The position numbers and the translations under genes are program-made. From Nonomuraea montanisoli (GTDB lineage Bacteria; Actinomycetota; Actinomycetes; Streptosporangiales; Streptosporangiaceae), in contig NZ_JABWGN010000001.1 in assembly GCF_013363975.1 (NCBI RefSeq), forward strand, positions 124,001 through 188,000: 64,000 nt of DNA, given 5' to 3'. Under the pieces are notes generated by a model. The model was not told the DNA's origin. It did no database searches and saw nothing but the letters and a program-made list of their open reading frames with translations. Below are positions 51,104 to 60,216 of the stretch, piece by piece (the stretch's first letter is position 1; the number at the start of each line of letters is the position of its first letter).

Positions 51104-51128
51104 GAGCGGGGCCCTGACGGCCCCGCTC
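51104..51128 (-). terminator. Hairpin downstream of tRNA-Arg
   Basis: GAGCGGGGCC-CTGAC-GGCCCCGCTC is a perfect 10-bp hairpin 14 bases from the tRNA 3' end on the minus strand. It is followed by TTCTG, a weak U-tract, and probably ends the tRNA transcript. Confidence 0.6.
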
Positions 51129-51141
51129 CCCCTGTTCTCTG

Positions 51142-51213
51142 TGCCCCCTGTAGGATTCGAACCTACGCACCCGGCTCCGGAGGCCGGTGCTCTATCCCCT
51201 GAGCTAAGGGGGC
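51142..51213 (-). tRNA. tRNA-Arg (anticodon CCG)
   Basis: A complete 72-nt cloverleaf on the minus strand: acceptor GCCCCCT/AGGGGGC with discriminator A, D-arm GCTC-AGGGGATA-GAGC, anticodon stem CCGGC/GCCGG with loop CTCCGGA, and T-arm GTAGG-TTCGAAT-CCTAC. The anticodon CCG reads CGG arginine codons, which are common at this GC content. The CCA end is not encoded. No integrase gene or duplicated tRNA end is seen beside it. Confidence 0.95.
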
Positions 51214-51329
51214 CGAACGTGTGACAAGGCTACCAGTATTCAGGCACCACTCCGCACCACGATAAACCTCCGATCACACATCGCTGGAAAACCGCACGTG
51301 ACGGCGCCACTACGAGTAGCTTTGCCGCC

Positions 51330-51716
51330 GTGGGTGAGGTTCTTGGGAGAGTGCTGGTCGTCGACGATGACGAGGTCATCCGTCAGCTCATCGCGGTCAA
51401 CTTGAGCCTGGAGGGGTTCGAGGTGTCGACCGCCACCGATGGGCAGGACTGCCTGGAGCGGGTGCACGACGTCATGCCCGACGTGATCACGCTGGACGTG
51501 ATGATGCCGTATCTCGACGGGTGGGTGACGGCGGAGCGGTTGCGGGCGGACGAGGCGACCAGTCACATCAAGGTGGTGCTCATCACCGCGCGGGCGCAGG
51601 ACGACGACAAGCGGCGTGGCATGAACATCGGGGTGGACGCCTACCTCACCAAGCCGTTCGACCCCGCCGAGCTGATCCAGGTGGTGCGCGACCTGGCAGC
51701 CCTGGCCCGGAGCTGA
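51330..51716 (+). CDS. Orphan single-domain response regulator
   Basis: About 128 aa, receiver domain only. The acidic pocket (VDDDE), phosphoacceptor region DVITLDVMMPYLDG, the conserved Thr (VLITARAQ) and Lys (LTKPF) are all present, so it should be phosphorylated. There is no output domain and no histidine kinase next to it. Such stand-alone receivers near tRNA-Arg are common in Streptosporangiales; the partner is unknown. GTG start. Confidence 0.9.
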   Translation: MGEVLGRVLVVDDDEVIRQLIAVNLSLEGFEVSTATDGQDCLERVHDVMPDVITLDVMMPYLDGWVTAERLRADEATSHIKVVLITARAQDDDKRRGMNIGVDAYLTKPFDPAELIQVVRDLAALARS

Positions 51717-51743
51717 GCCGAACAGGCCGAGCAGCTGGGCCGG

Positions 51744-54518
51744 TCAGTCGAGCAGGCCGTGGGCGCGGGCCGTGGCGGCGGCCTGGGTGCGGGTCGAGAC
51801 GTCGAGCTTGCCCAGGATGTTGGAGACGTGGACGCTCACCGTCTTCTGGGCGATGAACAGCCGCTCGGCGATCTCCCTGTTCGTGAGGCCCTCGGCGACG
51901 AGGGCGAGCACTTCCAGCTCGCGGGCCGTCAGCCCGCCGTTGGATGACTCCGGGGCCGCCGCACGGGCCCCGGTGACGGCGGTGAAGCGGGCTCTCTTGC
52001 CGAAGTCGGCCAGCGCCTGTTCGAGGGGGGCGGCGCGGAGCGTGGTGGCGGCCTCCTGGGCCAGCGCCCACTCCGTCTGCGCGGTGTCCCGGTCTCCGGC
52101 GGCGAGCAGCGCCTCGGCCAGGCGCCAGCGGGCGCGGGCCGTCTCGTACACGAAGCCGTAGTCGAACGCCTCGACCACCTGCCGCCACAGCTCCGGGTCG
52201 AGCCGGCCGTGCACGCGATGCCACTCGGCCTCGACGCGCAGCGCCCACGCGCGCCCCTCCAGGCCCATGGGGCCGCGCTGACCGACCGGGCCGGTGGTGA
52301 CCGCGAAGCGCGCCTGCTCGACCATCTCGTCGGCGTCCTCGACGACGCCGAGGTCGCCGAGCGCCCACAGGCCGATGGCGGCGATGCGCAGGACGGCGGG
52401 GTCGCCGGGCTGCAGCATGTCGAGGAGGGCGCGTACGTGGGCGAGGGCGAGCTCGGGGTCGCCCTGCCAGAGCGCGTGCTCGGCGGCGAGCCCGCGCGCG
52501 ATGTACGCGACGAGCCCGTCGGACCAGAACGGCCGCAGCCACCCGAGCCTGCTCTCCACGGCCGGCAGCCCGCGCGCCACCTCCAGGAACAGCGCGAACG
52601 ACGACAGAGTCGCCTCCGGCGCGGTGCCCACCCGGGAGCCGAAGGAGGCGGCCACGGTCTCGGCCTGGTCCCACTCCCCCGCGACGTAGTGGATGAGGAA
52701 GCGCAGGAACCGCATGTCGGTGCCGTAGGTGCTCCAGGTGAGGCCCGTCTCGGACGCCACCCGGATGCCCTCGTCGGCGGCCGTGGCCGCGAAGGCGAGG
52801 TAGCCGGTCTCATAGTGGATGCGGGCGTGGTGGAAGCGGGCGCGCAGGTCCATGGCGAGGTCGCCGGTGCCCTCGGAGGAGGCGACGGAGACCAGGTCGT
52901 GGGCCTTGTCGGTGTCGCCGTGGAGCTCGGCGTGCAGGGCGAGCGTGAGCAGCGCGCTGACCTCGGCGTCGCGCGCCCCCGCAGCGCGGGCGACCTCCTG
53001 GGCGCGCAGCGCGAGCTCCTGGCTCTCGGCGTGGCGGGAGCTCCAGGTCAGCGTGCGGGCGTGGGTGGCCAGGGCGCGGGCCAGGCACGCGTCGTCGGTG
53101 GCCATGGCGACGGCCTGCTCGGCGGCGGCGATGGCGCCGTCCTGGTCGTCCATCTCGAACAAGTAGTAGGCCAGCCGCTCGCAGACCCCGGAGGTGGGCG
53201 GCAGGGCGCGGAGCTGGGTGACGGCCCGGTGGTTGTCGCCGCTGTCGGCGGCCATGAGGGCGCTGCGGAAGGCCAGCGAGACCCGGCTCTCGCCGGTCAG
53301 CGCCTCGGCGTCGGGCACCCGCTCCCAGAGGGACAGGGCCTGGTCGTAGTGCTGGTGCGCCTCGGCCGGCGCGCCGACCCGCTCGGCCAGCCGGCCGGCC
53401 TCGGCGGAGGCGGCCAGGGCTCCGGCCAGGTCGTGGCCGGCCAGGTGGTGGTGGGCCAGCTCGGCGGGCGAGGTGAGCAGCCGCGCGAACGCGGCGTGCA
53501 GCCGGGTGCGCTCGCCCGGCAGCAGGTCGGTGTAGACGGCCTCCTGGAGGAGGGCGTGGCGGAAGGCGTAGCCGTAGCCGTCGACGCGGAGCAGCCCGCG
53601 CGAGACGATCTCGCGCACGGCCTCCTCGAAGTCGGCGAGCGGCAGCCCGGAGACCTCGCGCAGCAGCTCGTCCTCGACCCGCCGCCCGGCCACGGCGGCG
53701 GCGCGCAGCACGCTCTGCCCCGGCTCGGACAGCACCTCGACCCGCGACATCAGCAGGCTGGCCAGGCCGTCGGGCAGGCTGTCGCCCTCGGACATGGCGG
53801 CGAAGAGCTCCTCGGCGTAGAACGGGTTGCCGTCGGCGCGGGTGACGATCACGCCGAGCTCCTGCGCGTCGACCTCGCCCATGGTGGCGACGTAGTCGGA
53901 CATCGCGCCCGTGTCGAGCGGCCCCAGCTCGACCCCCGTCACCGTCGGCAGCCGCTTCAGCTCGGCCAGCACGGACCGCAGCGGGTGGCGCCGGTGGAGG
54001 TCGTCGGTGCGGTAGGTGCCGACCACGCAGACCTGCTCGGTCTGCACCATGCGGCTGAGGAACACCAGCAGGTCGCGGGTGGAGCGGTCGGCCCAGTGCA
54101 GGTCCTCGATGACGAACAGGACGGGCTGGATGCCCGCCAGCAGCCCCAGCAGCGACCCGAACAGCCGCTGCTGCGTCAGGCCGGCCGACGGGGCGCTCTC
54201 GACGCCGGGCAGCAACTGGCCGAGCAGGGGGTGGCCCGCGGCGGCCTCGCGCACCGCGGGCTCGGCGCCGCGCAGGGCGTCGGCGAGCGGGAGGTACGGC
54301 AGGGCGTCGCCGAGCTCGGCGCACTGCCCGGACAGCACGTGGAAGCCGCGCTCGCGCGCCTCGGCCACCAGCTCGGTCACCAGGCGCGTCTTGCCGATGC
54401 CCGCGTCACCGCCGACCAGCGCGACACCGGCGGTGCCGGTCGCGGCGGACTGCAGCACGCCGACGAGCCGCGCCAGCTCGGCGCCGCGACCCACCAGGAG
54501 ACCCTTCACGTTGAGCAA
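51744..54518 (-). CDS. LAL-type LuxR-family regulator (ATPase plus HTH)
   Basis: A 924-aa large ATP-binding LuxR regulator. Walker A is GGDAGIGKTRLV (residues ~37-48), the Walker B region is FVIEDLHWAD. The middle ~600 residues are TPR-like helical repeats. The C-terminal LuxR HTH is LTARELEVLALVAEGLTNREIAERLFIAQKTVSVHV. Such proteins activate target operons after sensing an unknown ligand. The TTG at 54518 is used here; a GTG three codons later (54509) is equally plausible and neither has a clear ribosome site. The 3' end is convergent with the orphan response regulator. Confidence 0.92.
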   Translation of the reverse strand: MLNVKGLLVGRGAELARLVGVLQSAATGTAGVALVGGDAGIGKTRLVTELVAEARERGFHVLSGQCAELGDALPYLPLADALRGAEPAVREAAAGHPLLGQLLPGVESAPSAGLTQQRLFGSLLGLLAGIQPVLFVIEDLHWADRSTRDLLVFLSRMVQTEQVCVVGTYRTDDLHRRHPLRSVLAELKRLPTVTGVELGPLDTGAMSDYVATMGEVDAQELGVIVTRADGNPFYAEELFAAMSEGDSLPDGLASLLMSRVEVLSEPGQSVLRAAAVAGRRVEDELLREVSGLPLADFEEAVREIVSRGLLRVDGYGYAFRHALLQEAVYTDLLPGERTRLHAAFARLLTSPAELAHHHLAGHDLAGALAASAEAGRLAERVGAPAEAHQHYDQALSLWERVPDAEALTGESRVSLAFRSALMAADSGDNHRAVTQLRALPPTSGVCERLAYYLFEMDDQDGAIAAAEQAVAMATDDACLARALATHARTLTWSSRHAESQELALRAQEVARAAGARDAEVSALLTLALHAELHGDTDKAHDLVSVASSEGTGDLAMDLRARFHHARIHYETGYLAFAATAADEGIRVASETGLTWSTYGTDMRFLRFLIHYVAGEWDQAETVAASFGSRVGTAPEATLSSFALFLEVARGLPAVESRLGWLRPFWSDGLVAYIARGLAAEHALWQGDPELALAHVRALLDMLQPGDPAVLRIAAIGLWALGDLGVVEDADEMVEQARFAVTTGPVGQRGPMGLEGRAWALRVEAEWHRVHGRLDPELWRQVVEAFDYGFVYETARARWRLAEALLAAGDRDTAQTEWALAQEAATTLRAAPLEQALADFGKRARFTAVTGARAAAPESSNGGLTARELEVLALVAEGLTNREIAERLFIAQKTVSVHVSNILGKLDVSTRTQAAATARAHGLLD

Positions 54519-54612
54519 CTATGCCACGACCCGCCGACAATCCATTGGCCCATTCCTACCGCCCGCCATTGGCCTTCATAGCGGTAAAGACCCATCTCTA
54601 CGCTGATATTTC

Positions 54613-55230
54613 GTGATCAGTTGGTCGACATATGTGTTCTTCGCCGGCGCCTGCCTGGCTCTCGTGGTCATCCCGGGCCCCAATCATCTCTACATCGCCG
54701 CCCGCGGCCTCGCGCAGGGCAGGGGCGCCGCCCTGGCCAGCGCGTTCGGCGTGGAGACGGGCACGCTCGTGCACATCGCCGCCGCGGCGGCCGGCCTGTC
54801 GTACCTGATCACCAGGTCGGCGGCCCTGTTCGGCATCGTCAAGTGGGCCGGCGTCGCCTACCTCCTCTACCTGGGCGTCCGCGCGCTCACCTCGAAGGAG
54901 GAGGCGGCCGGCCGGGCGCTGCGGCCGCAGCCGCTGCCCAAGGTGTTCCTCGAAGGGGTGGTGGTCAACGTGCTCAACCCCAAGGTCACACTGTTCTTCC
55001 TGGCGCTGCTGCCGCAGTTCGTGGACCAGCGCGCGGGCTCGCCGGCCCTGCAGATCGTGGTGCTCGGGGTGACGCTGCTCGTGTTCGGCCTGCTGTCGGA
55101 CATCGTGTACGCGCTCACGGCCGGCGCGCTCGGCACCCGGCTGGCCCGCCGGGCCCGCACCCTGCGGTACGTCAGCGGCGTGGTCTACCTGGGGATGGGC
55201 GTGGTCACGGCGTTCACCGGGAGAAAATGA
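54613..55230 (+). CDS. LysE-family translocator
   Basis: About 205 aa with six helices typical of the LysE/RhtB exporter superfamily. ACLALVVIPGPNHLYIAARGLAQGRGAALASAFGVETG holds the conserved PGPN motif and the following GxxxG. Members export amino acids such as lysine, homoserine or threonine. GTG start. A TetR gene follows after 4 bases, so the two are one operon and TetR probably controls export. Confidence 0.9.
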   Translation: MISWSTYVFFAGACLALVVIPGPNHLYIAARGLAQGRGAALASAFGVETGTLVHIAAAAAGLSYLITRSAALFGIVKWAGVAYLLYLGVRALTSKEEAAGRALRPQPLPKVFLEGVVVNVLNPKVTLFFLALLPQFVDQRAGSPALQIVVLGVTLLVFGLLSDIVYALTAGALGTRLARRARTLRYVSGVVYLGMGVVTAFTGRK

Positions 55231-55234
55231 CGGC

Positions 55235-55798
55235 ATGGCGCCCAGGAAGCAGCAGGAGATCTTCGACGCGACGCTGCGGCTGGTCGCCGAGCGGGGCTAC
55301 GACGGGCTGACGGTCGAGGGCGTGGCCGAGCGGTCCGGCGTGAACAAGACGACGATCTACCGCTGGTGGCCGTCGAAGGCGGCGCTCCTCGGGGCGGCGC
55401 TGGTGGAGGCGGACGTGCTGGGGTTCGAGCCGCCCGACACGGGCAGCCTGCGCGGCGACCTGGTGGCCCTGGTCGAGGCCATGGCCGGGCTGCTGACGCG
55501 GCCTCCGGCACGCGACATCGCGCTCGCCGCGCTGGGCGCCGCCGTACGGCATCCGGAGCTGGACGGGCGGCGCTTCTTCGCCGACCGGTTCGCGCGGGAG
55601 CGGCCGGTGTTCGAGCGGGCGGTACGGCGGGGCGAGCTCGGCGGGACGGCCGACCCGATGCTGATCGTGGACCTGCTGGCCGGGGCGGTGTGGGTGCGGG
55701 CGGTGTTCCGGGGGCAGCCGGTGACCGGCGGGTTCGCGGAGGAGGCGGTGTCGGCGGTCCTGGACGGCCTCGCGACCGCCCCGCGCAAGGCGGGATGA
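55235..55798 (+). CDS. TetR-family transcriptional regulator
   Basis: About 187 aa. The HTH is QEIFDATLRLVAERGYDGLTVEGVAERSGVNKTTIYRWW; the C-terminal TetR_C_11-type domain has LAGAVWVRAVFRGQP. It is translated with the LysE gene just upstream. Its last codons (APRKAG) are written in the first unit of the 24-bp tandem repeat array that follows, so the array probably grew from the gene end. Confidence 0.92.
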   Translation: MAPRKQQEIFDATLRLVAERGYDGLTVEGVAERSGVNKTTIYRWWPSKAALLGAALVEADVLGFEPPDTGSLRGDLVALVEAMAGLLTRPPARDIALAALGAAVRHPELDGRRFFADRFARERPVFERAVRRGELGGTADPMLIVDLLAGAVWVRAVFRGQPVTGGFAEEAVSAVLDGLATAPRKAG

Positions 55799-55895
55799 CT
55801 CGCCCCGCGCAAGGCGGAATGACTCGCCCCGCGCAAGGCGGAATGACTCGCCCCGCGCAGAGCGGGCTACTCGCCCCGCGGAGAGCGGGATGACT
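55777..55895. repeat. Five-unit 24-bp tandem repeat at convergent gene ends
   Basis: Five copies of a unit like CGCCCCGCGCAAGGCGGAATGACT run from 55777 to 55895. Units 1-3 differ at only one position; unit 4 is 23 bp. Unit 1 includes the tetR stop codon and unit 5 reaches the stop codon of the convergent gene. Each unit has an internal CCCCGC..GCGGG-type inverted repeat, so the transcript could form a row of small hairpins that ends transcription from both sides. Confidence 0.9.
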
Positions 55896-57090
55896 ACTGC
55901 GCCTCCGCCAGGGCGGCCGGGATGCGGTCGAGGACCGGGTGGGGCGCCAGCCCGTACGCGTAGAAGTCGACCGCCGCCGCCCCCGCCGCCTTGGCCCCGC
56001 GGGCCTTGGCCACCAGCCGGTCGGCCGAGTCGCTGTCGGGGTGGCCGGGCCGCAGCACCGCCCGCACCTCGCGGTCCTTGCCGACCGAGCGCAGGTAGGC
56101 GCCCACGTCGTCGGCCACCCGGGCCGCGTCGCGGGCGTAGGCGAGCACCCCGAAGGCCGGCACGAGGTCGCCGAGCGCGACCAGGTCGACGCCGAGCTGC
56201 CAGGCGTCGTGCGCGGCGAGGCCCGGGGTGGGCAGCCCGTCGGTGTACCCCTTGACCGCGCCGGTGGAGTCGATGAAGACGAGCCGCGCCCCCTCGGCGG
56301 CGACGGCCGAGGCGACCTCGGACACCAGCGTCGTCACGGTCTCGGACCGGGCCCGGGCGTAGGCCACGACCTCGGGGCCGGCGTAGGCGGTGAGCGCGGC
56401 CCTGGTGACCTCGCCCTGCGCGGGCGGCTCGCCGTCGAGGACGCGCCCCACGATGCCGGCGCACTCCTCGCGCGCCGCCTCGGCGTTGACGCCGAGGTCG
56501 GTGGCGCGGCGCATGCAGTAGTCGCAGAAGCAGAGCCCGAACAGGTACGTGTCCATCGGCCCGAGCGGCACGAACGAGCGTTCGGCCTGCTGCGGGTTGA
56601 AGTGCAGCGCCTCGGCCACCACGCTCTCCACGCCGAGCCGGGCGACGGAGCGGGCCAGCGCGACGGCGTAGTCGCGCACGTCGGGATGCGCCGGGCACAG
56701 GTCCGTGGGCGAGCCGCGGTCGCCGAAGCAGTCGCGCACGGTCACGTCCGGGTGGCGGACGCCGAGTGTCGCGTTGCGCAGGAACACCGTCCAGCCGTGC
56801 AGCTTCAGGCCGCGCCGCGCGCACGCCTCCGCCAGCCCGTCCAGGGCGCCGGCGTGGCCGGCGGGCGGCTTGAGCCGCAGCCCGGCGAACAGCTCGGGCG
56901 GCGGCGTGAAGTGGGCGGCGTCGTGGCGGACGGTCAGCCGGGACAGCCCGTGCGGGGTGACGTCGCGGCAGGCGTGGTGCACCGCGCCGACGGTGACGCC
57001 GGTGACGCCGTAGCCGCCGATCCTGTCGAGCACCCGCTCGACGCCTTCACCACGCAGATCCTCGACGAAGACGAACACCGAACTGTCCAC
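55894..57090 (-). CDS. Unrecognised protein at end of D-amino-acid operon
   Basis: About 398 aa, soluble, with alternating strands and helices suggesting a TIM-barrel (DSSVFVFVEDLRGEGVERVLDR; VESVVAEALHF; LVFIDSTGAVKGY; VPAFGVLAYARD; VRAVLRPGHPDSDS). A Cys cluster LCFCDYCMRRA sits mid-chain and could hold a metal. I do not recognise the family; it resembles hypothetical proteins annotated as sugar-hydrolase-like. It is the last gene of the operon, 31 bases after ridA, so its substrate is probably a product of D-amino acid or N-acyl-D-amino acid breakdown. Confidence 0.75.
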   Translation of the reverse strand: MDSSVFVFVEDLRGEGVERVLDRIGGYGVTGVTVGAVHHACRDVTPHGLSRLTVRHDAAHFTPPPELFAGLRLKPPAGHAGALDGLAEACARRGLKLHGWTVFLRNATLGVRHPDVTVRDCFGDRGSPTDLCPAHPDVRDYAVALARSVARLGVESVVAEALHFNPQQAERSFVPLGPMDTYLFGLCFCDYCMRRATDLGVNAEAAREECAGIVGRVLDGEPPAQGEVTRAALTAYAGPEVVAYARARSETVTTLVSEVASAVAAEGARLVFIDSTGAVKGYTDGLPTPGLAAHDAWQLGVDLVALGDLVPAFGVLAYARDAARVADDVGAYLRSVGKDREVRAVLRPGHPDSDSADRLVAKARGAKAAGAAAVDFYAYGLAPHPVLDRIPAALAEAQ

Positions 57091-57121
57091 GAGCCGACCT
57101 TACAGTTTCCGGCAGTTCCGC

Positions 57122-57502
57122 CTAGGCGCTCTTGTGCGCGACGAAGTCGATCTCCACGAGGATGTTCATCAGGTCGGAGCCGACGGTGGTCCGCACGGGG
57201 TACGGCTGGGTGAAGTAGGACTTGTAGACCTCGTTGAAGGCGGCGAAGTCGCGCTTGAGGTGCTGCAGGTGCACCGTCGCCTTGATCACGTCGTCGAACC
57301 CGAGCCCGTGGGCGGCCAGGATCGCGCCGAGGTTGCGCATCGTCTGGTGGGTCTGGGCCGCCACGTCGTCGCCGACGATCTCGCCGGTGTCCGGGTGCAG
57401 CGGGCCCGCGCCGGAGGTGTAGACGAAGTCACCGACGACCAGGCCCTGGGAGTAGGCGCCGACGGGCGCGGCACCCTCGGTGCTGCGCAGCTCCTTCTTC
57501 AT
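57122..57502 (-). CDS. RidA-family reactive-intermediate deaminase
   Basis: 126 aa. The RidA/YjgF motifs are present: PVGAYSQGLVVGDFVYTSG, a GLGFDDVIKATVHLQHL segment and the catalytic-site Arg in PVRTTVG, ending ILVEIDFVAHK. RidA hydrolyses 2-aminoacrylate and related imines released by PLP-dependent dehydratases, such as D-serine dehydratase. The gene lies 9 bases after a DSD-type enzyme, which would make exactly those imines. It has GAGGAGC upstream. Confidence 0.92.
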   Translation of the reverse strand: MKKELRSTEGAAPVGAYSQGLVVGDFVYTSGAGPLHPDTGEIVGDDVAAQTHQTMRNLGAILAAHGLGFDDVIKATVHLQHLKRDFAAFNEVYKSYFTQPYPVRTTVGSDLMNILVEIDFVAHKSA

Positions 57503-57511
57503 GCGTGCTCC

Positions 57512-58588
57512 TCAGAAGAGAGTGGTGATCTCGCCGACGATACGGTAGTCGCGGTCGACGACCGGCAGCGCCCGCCACTTGTCGAACGCGGTGCACGGGT
57601 GCGAGATGCCGAACGCGAGCAGATCGCCGGGACGCAGCCCCTCGGCCTGGACCATGGTGTGCTGGTCCTGCATCCGCATCACCGTGACGCCGCCGCGCTT
57701 CGGTACGGGCAGGCCCTCGTCGTACGGGGCGTCGCGCTTGCCCATGCCCACGACGGCCAGGCCGGGCTCGGGGGTGGACAGCACGTGCGCCCACACCTCC
57801 AGCGCGGGCCGCAGCTCGCCCTCCACGCGGTTGAACGGCGTGCGCTCGCGGTAGTAGCCGTCGTCGTGGGTGACGTACGCGCCGCTGCGCAGCACCACGG
57901 TGGCCTTGGTGGCGGCGAGCTCGCGGCCGATCACGTCGAACCACTGGCTGCCGCCGACCGTCAGGATCGGCTGCCGGAGGCGCAGGTGCTCGCCGGCGTC
58001 CTGGAGGCGCCGCAGGTAGGCGCGGACCTCGTCGGCGCCGGACAGCCCGCCCTCGTAGCCGGCGATGCCGGCCAGTTCCACCCCCGGGCTCTCCTGGACG
58101 TACCGGACGACCTCCAGCAGCTCCTCCAGCGACCGGCAGCCGGCCCGCCCGCCGTGGTGGCCCAGCTCCACCAGCACCCGGAACGGCCGGGGACCGGCGT
58201 GCTTGGCCAGGATGTCCACGCCGGCGGCGGAGTCGGCGAAGCTCAGCAGGTCGAAGCCGGGGTCGCGGGCCAGCTCGGCGGCGGCCCAGGTCAGGCCAGC
58301 CGGGTCGACGAACTGGTTGGCCACGACGATCCGCGCGGCGCCGAACGAGCGCGCCGCCATGGCCTGCCGCGTCGTCGCCACGGTCAGCCCCCAGGCGCCC
58401 GCCTCCCGTTGCAGGGCGGCGATCTCGGGCGACATGTGGGTCTTGGCGTGCGGGGCGAGCTCCAGACCGTGGTCGCGGGCGAACGCGGCCATGGTGGCGA
58501 TGTTGTGCTCCAGCGCCTCGCGGTGCACGACCATCATGGGGAACGGCAGGCCGCCGTCGAAGATCGAACGGCCGATGGCTTCCCGCAC
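57512..58588 (-). CDS. D-serine dehydratase-like / D-threonine aldolase-family PLP enzyme
   Basis: About 358 aa of the fold-type III PLP group. The Lys Schiff-base region is ELAPHAKTHMSPEIAALQ, and the C-terminal metal-binding HPCTAFDKWRAL matches the DSD1/D-threonine aldolase motif with His and Cys ligands. The reaction should be deamination or aldol cleavage of a D-hydroxy-amino acid. The GTG at 58588 is chosen because GAAGGAGGAG lies six bases upstream; a longer ATG start (58618) would run through it. It is followed by ridA and preceded by D-aminoacylase, giving a coherent D-amino-acid pathway. Confidence 0.9.
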   Translation of the reverse strand: MREAIGRSIFDGGLPFPMMVVHREALEHNIATMAAFARDHGLELAPHAKTHMSPEIAALQREAGAWGLTVATTRQAMAARSFGAARIVVANQFVDPAGLTWAAAELARDPGFDLLSFADSAAGVDILAKHAGPRPFRVLVELGHHGGRAGCRSLEELLEVVRYVQESPGVELAGIAGYEGGLSGADEVRAYLRRLQDAGEHLRLRQPILTVGGSQWFDVIGRELAATKATVVLRSGAYVTHDDGYYRERTPFNRVEGELRPALEVWAHVLSTPEPGLAVVGMGKRDAPYDEGLPVPKRGGVTVMRMQDQHTMVQAEGLRPGDLLAFGISHPCTAFDKWRALPVVDRDYRIVGEITTLF

Positions 58589-58636
58589 GACGTCTCCTCC
58601 TTCTTCCCGGTTCCTCATGCTCGTGTGGGGTGGGTG

Positions 58637-60178
58637 TCAGCGCGAGCGCAGCGCCCGGCCGGGGGTGGCCCCGGTCGGCTCGCCGCCCGCCAGGACCGGC
58701 ACGCCGGACACCAGCACGTCGTCCACCCCTGTCGCGAGCGTACGGGGCGAGTCGTAGGTGGCGCGGTCGGCCACCGTGGCCGGGTCGAACACCACCACGT
58801 CCGCCGCGAACCCCGCCCGCAGCAGCCCCCGGTCGGCCAGCCCGAAGCGGCGCGCCGGATGCGCGGCCAGGTGGACGACGGCCTGCTCCCACGTCCAGTC
58901 GCGGAGCTCGCGCACGTGCGTGCCGAGGAAGCGGGCGAACGCCCCGAACCCGCGCGGGTGCGGATGGCCGCCCACGTGGATGCCGTCGGAGCCGCCGGTC
59001 TGCGCGGGGTGGCGCAGCATCCGCCGGACCGACTCCTCGCCCTCGGGGCCCTCGTCCGGCCGGGCCAGCACGCAGCCGGCCTCCAGCCGGGTCTCGACCA
59101 GCAGCCTGCGGCAGAACTCGGCCGGCTCCACGCCCTCCCGCTCGGCGGCCTCGACCATGCTGAGCCCTTCGGCCCATTCCAGGCCGGGCGCGTGCGAGAC
59201 GGTCAGCCGCGGCCAGGTCTGCGCGAGCCCCGGCCACCAGGCGTCGAGCTCTCCGGAGGAGAGCGTCTCCAGGGCCCGGCCGGGCTCGGCGGCGGGCACG
59301 TCGGGGGGCAGCACCACCATGGCGAGGATCGTGCTGCCGCGCAGGTAGGGGTAGGTGTCGAAGGTCAGGTCGACGTCCGCGCCCAGCGCCTCCTCCACGA
59401 GCGGCAGCAGGACGTCGGCGGGCCCGTGCAGGTGGGAGACGTGGACGGCCGCGCCGGAGCGCTGGGCGATCTCCCTCACCTCGGACATCCCGACCCCGGC
59501 CCCGGCGCCGTAGGCGCGCATGTGAGTGACGTACGGCAGGCCGCCGAGCGGCGCGCACAGGGCGGCCAGTTCCTCGGCGGCGGCGTAGCGGCCGGGCAGG
59601 TATTCGAGGCCGGTGGACAGGCCGACGGCGCCCTCCGACAGGCCGCGCTCGACGCGGTCGAGCATCGCGGCCAGCTCCTCCCGCGACGGGGCCTGCGGCG
59701 AGGGGCCCATGACGTCGTAGCGGATGGTGCCGTGGGGCAGCAGGTACGCGGAGTTGAGCGCGGTGGCCCGGTCGTAGGCGCCGAGCAGCCTGTCGACGCT
59801 CAGCGGCCCGTCCCCCAGGACGGCGGGGAGGGGGCCGTTGACGGCGGCGAAGTAGCGGGTGGCGTAGGCGACGGTCGCGGCGGAGCCGGGGGCGTAGGAG
59901 AGGCCGTCCTGGCCGAGCACGAACGTGGTCACGCCCTGCCGCAGCGCCGCGAGCTGCACGGCCGGGTCGAGGACGGTGGCGTCGCCGTGGACGTGGCAGT
60001 CGACGAAGCCGGGCGAGACGAGCCGGCCGGTCGCGTCGATCACAGTGGCGGCGTCCGCGCCGTCCAGCCGTCCCAGGGCCGCGACCTTGTCGCCGGTGAC
60101 GGCCACGTCGGCCCGGTACGGCGGGGCGCCGGTGCCGTCGAGCACCCGGCCGCCCGTGATGATCACATCGAATGCCAC
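58637..60178 (-). CDS. N-acyl-D-amino-acid deacylase (D-aminoacylase)
   Basis: 513 aa of the amidohydrolase superfamily. Metal ligands are visible as SPGFVDCHVHGDATVLDP (His-x-His), THMRAYG, VHVSHLHG, and the terminal GGSDGIHVGG (Asp), as in D-aminoacylases of Alcaligenes and actinobacteria. It releases D-amino acids from N-acyl forms. The GTG at 60178 is right for the family. First gene of the operon; the product goes to the DSD-type enzyme. No regulator gene is adjacent. Confidence 0.92.
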   Translation of the reverse strand: MAFDVIITGGRVLDGTGAPPYRADVAVTGDKVAALGRLDGADAATVIDATGRLVSPGFVDCHVHGDATVLDPAVQLAALRQGVTTFVLGQDGLSYAPGSAATVAYATRYFAAVNGPLPAVLGDGPLSVDRLLGAYDRATALNSAYLLPHGTIRYDVMGPSPQAPSREELAAMLDRVERGLSEGAVGLSTGLEYLPGRYAAAEELAALCAPLGGLPYVTHMRAYGAGAGVGMSEVREIAQRSGAAVHVSHLHGPADVLLPLVEEALGADVDLTFDTYPYLRGSTILAMVVLPPDVPAAEPGRALETLSSGELDAWWPGLAQTWPRLTVSHAPGLEWAEGLSMVEAAEREGVEPAEFCRRLLVETRLEAGCVLARPDEGPEGEESVRRMLRHPAQTGGSDGIHVGGHPHPRGFGAFARFLGTHVRELRDWTWEQAVVHLAAHPARRFGLADRGLLRAGFAADVVVFDPATVADRATYDSPRTLATGVDDVLVSGVPVLAGGEPTGATPGRALRSR

Positions 60179-60216
60179 CCAAGGATTAAACCCGATCTCC
60201 CGTCCCCCCTGCTCGA

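Noticed and set aside
51142..51213. tRNA-Arg as an integration site for a mobile element
   Set aside because: No integrase, excisionase or duplicated tRNA 3' end is visible on either side; both flanks look chromosomal.
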